Made by a program: the position numbers and the translations under genes. Below, one piece after another: positions 57,197-64,000 of a stretch of DNA of 64,000 bases (its first letter is position 1; the number at the start of each line of letters is the position of its first letter). Origin of the DNA: Parietaria judaica (taxonomy: Eukaryota; Streptophyta; Magnoliopsida; Rosales; Urticaceae); NCBI GenBank assembly GCA_954871525.1, contig OX940867.1:19507343-19571342 (forward strand), read 5' to 3'. The notes under the pieces were generated by a model that saw nothing but the letters and a program-made list of their open reading frames with translations, was not told the origin of the DNA and ran no database searches.

Positions 57197-60100
57197 GGGT
57201 TCTTTCGCGTAAAATGGGAAAAAGACTCAGTTTTTTTTGGAGGACGCATTAATTGTTGAAACTCGGTTTTAAGAGAGCTCCAAAATCTTTTACTGCCAAA
57301 ACTAACCCAATTTATAATAATACGTAATGAAGGTATAAAAACTCAAATTTCATCAAGAACACATCGTGTTTGCTCTCGTAAGAAAACCAATTTTTAACAT
57401 TTTTCAGTAATGATTTTAACCCGTTAACAGCTTGATGCAGAAACTACGATATAAGGATTTGCTATATAGGGATTAAAATAAGTAAATTTGATACAATTAC
57501 ACATTTTTAAGCATTTTAAAGTTGATGTTTTGTTTAAAATGTCGTTTAATTAGGGTTCTTTCGCGTAAAATGGGAAAAAGACTCAGTTTTTTTTGGAGCA
57601 CGCATTACTTGTTGAAACTCGGTTTTAAGAGAGCTCCAAAATCTTTTACTGCCAAAACTAACCCAATTTATAATAATACGTAATGAAGGTCTAGAAACTC
57701 AAATTTCATCAATTACACATCGTGTTTGCTCTCGTAAGAAAACCAATTTTTAACACTTTTCAGTAATGATTTTAACCCGTTAACAGCTTGATGCAGAAAC
57801 TACGATATAAGGATTTGCTATATAGGGATTAAAATAAGTAAATTTGATACAATTACACATTTTTAAGCATTTTGAAGTTGATGTTTTGTTTAAAATGTCG
57901 TTTAATTAGGGTTCTTTCGCGTAAAATGGGAAAAATACTCAGTTTTTTTTGGAGGACGCATTAATTGTTGAAACTCGGTTTTAAGAGAGCTCCAAAATCT
58001 TTTACTACCAAAACTAACCCAATTTATAATAATACGTAATGAAGGTATAAAAACTCAAATTTCATCAAGAACACATCGTGTTTGCTCTCGTAAGAAAACC
58101 AATTTTTAACATTTTTCAGTAATGATTTTAACCCGTTAACAGCTTGATGCAGAAACTACGATATAAGGATTTGCTATATAGGGATTAAAATAAGTAAATT
58201 TGATACAATTACACATTTTTAAGCATTTTGAAGTTGATGTTTTGTTTAAAATGTCGTTTAATTAGGGTTCTTTCGCGTAAAATGGGAAAAAGACTCAGTT
58301 TTTTTTGGAGGACGCATTACTTGTTGAAACTCGGTTTTAAGAGAGCTCCAAAATCTTTTACTGCCAAAACTAACCCAATTTATAATAATACGTAATGAAG
58401 GTCTAGAAACTCAAATTTCATCAATTACACATTGTGTTTGCTCTCCTAAGAAAACCAATTTTTAACATTTTTCAGTAGTGATTTTAACCCGTTAACAGCT
58501 TGATGCAGAAACTACGATATAAGGATTTGCTATATAGGGATTAAAATAAGTAAATTTGATACAATTACACATTTTTAAGCATTTTGAAGTTGATGTTTTG
58601 TTTAAAATGTCGTTTAATTAGGGTTCTTTCGCGTAAAATGGGAAAAAGACTCAGTTTTTTTTGGAGCACGCATTACTTGTTGAAACTCGGTTTTAAGAGA
58701 GCTCCAAAATCTTTTACTGCCAAAACTAACTCCATTTATAATAATACGTAATGAAGGTCTAGAAACTCAAATTTCATCAAGAACACATCGTGTTTGCTCT
58801 CGTAAGAAAACCAATTTTTGACATTTTTCGGTAATTATTTTAACCCGTTAAAATTTTGATATAGAAACTACGATATAAGGATTTGCTATATAGGGATTAA
58901 AATAAGTAAATTTGATACAATTACACATTTTTAAGCATTTTAAAGTTGATGTTTTGTTTAAAATGTCGTTTAATTAGGGTTCTTTCGCGTAAAATGGGAA
59001 AAAGACTCAGTTTTTTTTGGAGCACGCATTACTTGTTGAAACTCGGTTTTAAGAGAGCTCCAAAATCTTTTACTGCCAAAACTAACCCAATTTATAATAA
59101 TACGTAATGAAGGTCTAGAAACTCAAATTTCATCAATTACACATCGTGTTTGCTCTCGTAAGAAAACCAATTTTTAACACTTTTCAGTAATGATTTTAAC
59201 CCGTTAACAGCTTGATGCAGAAACTACGATATAAGGATTTGCTATATAGGGATTAAAATAAGTAAATTTGATACAATTACACATTTTTAAGCATTTTGAA
59301 GTTGATGTTTTGTTTAAAATGTCGTTTAATTAGGGTTCTTTCGCGTAAAATGGGAAAAAGACTCAGTTTTTTTTGGAGGACGCATTAATTGTTGAAACTC
59401 GGTTTTAAGAGAGCTCCAAAATCTTTTACTGCCAAAACTAACCCAATTTATAATAATACGTAATGAAGGTCTAGAAACTCAAATTTCATCAAGAACACAT
59501 CGTGTTTGCTCTCGTAAGAAAACCAATTTTTAACATTTTTCAGTAATGATTTTAACCCGTTAACAGCTTGATGCAGAAACTACGATATAAGGATTTGCTA
59601 TATAGGGATTAAAATAAGTAAATTTGATACAATTACACATTTTTAAGCATTTTGAAGTTGATGTTTTGTTTAAAATGTCGTTTAATTAGGGTTCTTTCGC
59701 GTAAAATGGGAAAAAGACTCAGTTTTTTTTGGAGGACGCATTACTTGTTGAAACTCGGTTTTAAGAGAGCTCCAAAATCTTTTACTGCCAAAACTAACCC
59801 AATTTATAATAATACGTAATGAAGGTCTAGAAACTCAAATTTCATCAATTACACATTGTGTTTGCTCTCCTAAGAAAACCAATTTTTAACATTTTTCAGT
59901 AGTGATTTTAACCCGTTAACAGCTTGATGCAGAAACTACGATATAAGGATTTGCTATATAGGGATTAAAATAAGTAAATTTGATACAATTACACATTTTT
60001 AAGCATTTTGAAGTTGATGTTTTGTTTAAAATGTCGTTTAATTAGGGTTCTTTCGCGTAAAATGGGAAAAAGACTCAGTTTTTTTTGGAGGACGCATTAC

Positions 60101-63100
60101 TTGTTGAAACTCGGTTTTAAGAGAGCTCCAAAATCTTTTACTGCCAAAACTAACCCAATTTATAATAATACGTAATGAAGGTCTAGAAACTCAAATTTCA
60201 TCAATTACACATTGTGTTTGCTCTCCTAAGAAAACCAATTTTTAACATTTTTCAGTAGTGATTTTAACCCGTTAACAGCTTGATGCAGAAACTACGATAT
60301 AAGGATTTGCTATATAGGGATTAAAATAAGTAAATTTGATACAATTACACATTTTTAAGCATTTTGAAGTTGATGTTTTGTTTAAAATGTCGTTTAATTA
60401 GGGTTCTTTCGCGTAAAATGGGAAAAAGACTCAGTTTTTTTTGGAGCACGCATTACTTGTTGAAACTCGGTTTTAAGAGAGCTCCAAAATCTTTTACTGC
60501 CAAAACTAACTCCATTTATAATAATACGTAATGAAGGTCTAGAAACTCAAATTTCATCAAGAACACATCGTGTTTGCTCTCGTAAGAAAACCAATTTTTG
60601 ACATTTTTCGGTAATTATTTTAACCCGTTAAAATTTTGATATAGAAACTACGATATAAGGATTTGCTATATAGGGATTAAAATAAGTAAATTTGATACAA
60701 TTACACATTTTTAAGCATTTTGAAGCTGATGTTTTGTTTAAAATGTCGTTTAATTAGGGTTCTTTCGCGTAAAATGGGAAAAAGACTCAGTTTTTTTTGG
60801 AGGACGCATTACTTGTTGAAACTCGGTTTTAAGAGAGCTCCAAAATCTTTTACTGCCAAAACTAACCCAATTTATAATAATACGTAATGAAGGTCTAGAA
60901 ACTCAAATTTCATCAATTACACATCGTGTTTGCTCTCGTAAGAAAACCAATTTTTAACACTTTTCAGTAATGATTTTAACCCGTTAACAGCTTGATGCAG
61001 AAACTACGATATAAGGATTTGCTATATAGGGATTAAAATAAGTAAATTTGATACAATTACACATTTTTAAGCATTTTGAAGTTGATGTTTTGTTTAAAAT
61101 GTCGTTTAATTAGGGTTCTTTCGCGTAAAATGGGAAAAAGACTCAGTTTTTTTTGGAGCACGCATTAATTGTTGAAACTCGGTTTTAAGAGAGCTCCAAA
61201 ATCTTTTACTGCCAAAACTAACCCAATTTATAATAATACGTAATGAAGGTCTAGAAACTCAAATTTCATCAAGAACACATCGTGTTTGCTCTCGTAAGAA
61301 AACCAATTTTTAACATTTTTCAGTAATGATTTTAACCCGTTAACAGCTTGATGCAGAAACTACGATATAAGGATTTGCTATATAGGGATTAAAATAAGTA
61401 AATTTGATACAATTACACATTTTTAAGCATTTTGAAGTTGATGTTTTGTTTAAAATGTCGTTTAATTAGGGTTCTTTCGCGTAAAATGGGAAAAAGACTC
61501 AGTTTTTTTTGGAGGACGCATTACTTGTTGAAACTCGGTTTTAAGAGAGCTCCAAAATCTTTTACTGCCAAAACTAACCCAATTTATAATAATACGTAAT
61601 GAAGGTCTAGAAACTCAAATTTCATCAATTACACATTGTGTTTGCTCTCCTAAGAAAACCAATTTTTAACATTTTTCAGTAGTGATTTTAACCCGTTAAC
61701 AGCTTGATGCAGAAACTACGATATAAGGATTTGCTATATAGGGATTAAAATAAGTAAATTTGATACAATTACACATTTTTAAGCATTTTGAAGTTGATGT
61801 TTTGTTTAAAATGTCGTTTAATTAGGGTTCTTTCGCGTAAAATGGGAAAAAGACTCAGTTTTTTTTGGAGGACGCATTACTTGTTGAAACTCGGTTTTAA
61901 GAGAGCTCCAAAATCTTTTACTGCCAAAACTAACCCAATTTATAATAATACGTAATGAAGGTCTAGAAACTCAAATTTCATCAATTACACATTGTGTTTG
62001 CTCTCCTAAGAAAACCAATTTTTAACATTTTTCAGTAGTGATTTTAACCCGTTAACAGCTTGATGCAGAAACTACGATATAAGGATTTGCTATATAGGGA
62101 TTAAAATAAGTAAATTTGATACAATTACACATTTTTAAGCATTTTGAAGTTGATGTTTTGTTTAAAATGTCGTTTACTTAGGGTTCTTTCGCGTAAAATG
62201 GGAAAAAGACTCAGTTTTTTTTGGAGCACGCATTACTTGTTGAAACTCGGTTTTAAGAGAGCTCCAAAATCTTTTACTGCCAAAACTAACTCCATTTATA
62301 ATAATACGTAATGAAGGTCTAGAAACTCAAATTTCATCAAGAACACATCGTGTTTGCTCTCGTAAGAAAACCAATTTTTGACATTTTTCGGTAATTATTT
62401 TAACCCGTTAAAATTTTGATATAGAAACTACGATATAAGGATTTGCTATATAGGGATTAAAATAAGTAAATTTGATACAATTACACATTTTTAAGCATTT
62501 TGAAGCTGATGTTTTGTTTAAAATGTCGTTTAATTAGGGTTCTTTCGCGTAAAATGGGAAAAAGACTCAGTTTTTTTTGGAGGACGCATTAATTGTTGAA
62601 ACTCGGTTTTAAGAGAGCTCCAAAATCTTTTACTGCCAAAACTAACCCAATTTATAATAATACGTAATGAAGGTATAAAAACTCAAATTTCATCAAGAAC
62701 ACATCGTGTTTGCTCTCGTAAGAAAACCAATTTTTAACATTTTTCAGTAATGATTTTAACCCGTTAACAGCTTGATGCAGAAACTACGATATAAGGATTT
62801 GCTATATAGGGATTAAAATAAGTAAATTTGATACAATTACACATTTTTAAGCATTTTGAAGTTGATGTTTTGTTTAAAATGTCGTTTAATTAGGGTTCTT
62901 TCGCGTAAAATGGGAAAAAGACTCAGTTTTTTTTGGAGCACGCATTACTTGTTGAAACTCGGTTTTAAGAGAGCTCCAAAATCTTTTACTGCCAAAACTA
63001 ACCCAATTTATAATAATACGTAATGAAGGTCTAGAAACTCAAATTTCATCAATTACACATTGTGTTTGCTCTCCTAAGAAAACCAATTTTTAACATTTTT

Positions 63101-64000
63101 CAGTAATGATTTTAACCCGTTAACAGCTTGATGCAGAAACTACGATATAAGGATTTGCTATATAGGGATTAAAATAAGTAAATTTGATACAATTACACAT
63201 TTTTAAGCATTTTGAAGTTGATGTTTTGTTTAAAATGTCGTTTAATTAGGGTTCTTTCTCGTAAAATGGGAAAAAGACTCAGTTTTTTTTGGAGGACGCA
63301 TTACTTGTTGAAACTCGGTTTTAAGAGAGCTCCAAAATCTTTTACTGCCAAAACTAACCCAATTTATAATAATACGTAATGAAGGTCTAGAAACTCAAAT
63401 TTCATCAAGAACACATTGTGTTTGCTCTCGTAAGAAAACCAATTTTTAACATTTTTCAGTAGTGATTTTAACCCGTTAACAACTTGATGCAGAAACTACG
63501 ATATAAGGATTTGCTATATAGGGATTAAAATAAGTAAATTTGATACAATTACACATTTTTAAGCATTTTGAAGTTGATGTTTTGTTTAAAATGTCGTTTA
63601 ATTAGGGTTCTTTCGCGTAAAATGGGAAAAAGACTCAGTTTTTTTTGGAGGACGCATTACTTGTTGAAACTCGGTTTTAAGAGAGCTCCAAAATCTTTTA
63701 CTGCCAAAACTAACTCCATTTATAATAATACGTAATGAAGGTCTAGAAACTCAAATTTCATCAAGAACACATCGTGTTTGCTCTCGTAAGAAAACCAATT
63801 TTTGACATTTTTCGGTAATTATTTTAACCCGTTAACAGCTTGATGCAGAAACTACGATATAAGGATTTGCTATATAGGGATTAAAATAAGTAAATTTGAT
63901 ACAATTACACATTTTTAAGCATTTTGAAGCTGATGTTTTGTTTAAAATGTCGTTTAATTAGGGTTCTTTCGCGTAAAATGGGAAAAAGACTCAGTTTTTT
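57197..64000. repeat. Satellite array, mixed and 1780-bp pentamer segment, continuing beyond the window
   Basis: Monomers are 356 bp. A rare variant (ctaactccatttata together with tttttgacatttttcggtaattatt) recurs with ctccattt at 58729, 60509 and 62289, exactly 1780 bp (five monomers) apart, then at 63713 (1424 bp, four monomers). The two monomers before each of the 60.4 and 62.2 kb variants share ttcagtagtg and acacattgtg. The array runs off the right edge. Confidence 0.93.

Noticed and set aside
26181..64000. CRISPR array
   Set aside because: Repeats are contiguous monomers of about 356 bp with no short repeat-spacer pattern, in plant DNA.
1..64000. tRNA, rRNA or host protein genes
   Set aside because: No cloverleaf, no rRNA-like stretch and no frame outside transposon families was recognised on reading both strands; an RNA-gene scan could still find a small one.

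Overview
This is plant nuclear DNA, most likely from a eudicot. It contains CACTA (En/Spm) transposase genes with plant-specific domains, a Ty3/gypsy element of the Tat type, solo LTRs, and a very long AT-rich satellite array. I see no ordinary host gene, rRNA, tRNA or CRISPR. Apart from the spliced antisense gene of the Tat element, which has one stop, every protein-coding unit is clearly decayed.

Layout. (1) 1-26180 is the right-hand part of a very large, dead CACTA element. Its right terminus (TAGTG, i.e. CACTA inverted) lies at 26180, directly in satellite DNA; its left end is outside the window. Inside it, in order: the end of a spliced gene (1-520), a palindrome-rich cluster (800-1195), a broken BED-finger-like ORF on the minus strand (1600-2004), a Tat element (about 2258-13269), a second BED-finger-like ORF (13551-14072, minus), another palindrome cluster (14275-14790), a tnp2 transposase gene with eight nonsense codons (14956-18185), a third cluster (18395-19020), a tnp1/Ulp1-type second CACTA gene (about 19548-25470) split by a 2.7 kb solo LTR (20078-22816), a fourth cluster (25640-26060) and the terminus. 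(2) 26181-64000 is one satellite array of about 98 monomers of 356-361 bp, interrupted once by a second solo LTR of the same family (27463-30248, 5-bp target duplication GTTTG).

The Tat element is on the minus strand: gag, protease, RT, RNase H and integrase run from 12406 down to 6583, with two gag frameshifts and five in-frame stops. Between integrase and the left edge it carries the antisense gene typical of this lineage, on the plus strand (3050-5856). I can resolve that gene into four exons with consensus splice sites that keep frame. A right LTR candidate (about 12480-13264) has no visible partner on the left.

The satellite has layered higher-order structure. Near the CACTA border the monomers are divergent. 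About 32.9-51.1 kb is mainly a trimer (about 1.07 kb), with long-range duplications. From 51.15 kb to about 57.2 kb it is an almost uniform dimer of exactly 712 bp, and at 58.6-62.4 kb a pentamer of exactly 1780 bp. Homogeneity rises away from the transposon-laden edge, as expected for an array growing from a younger core; a centromeric or pericentromeric location is a reasonable inference but not shown.

The least familiar features are the GCCNNGGC palindrome clusters between the CACTA genes (not only at its ends), the paired antisense BED-finger-like ORFs, and the multi-level satellite architecture.
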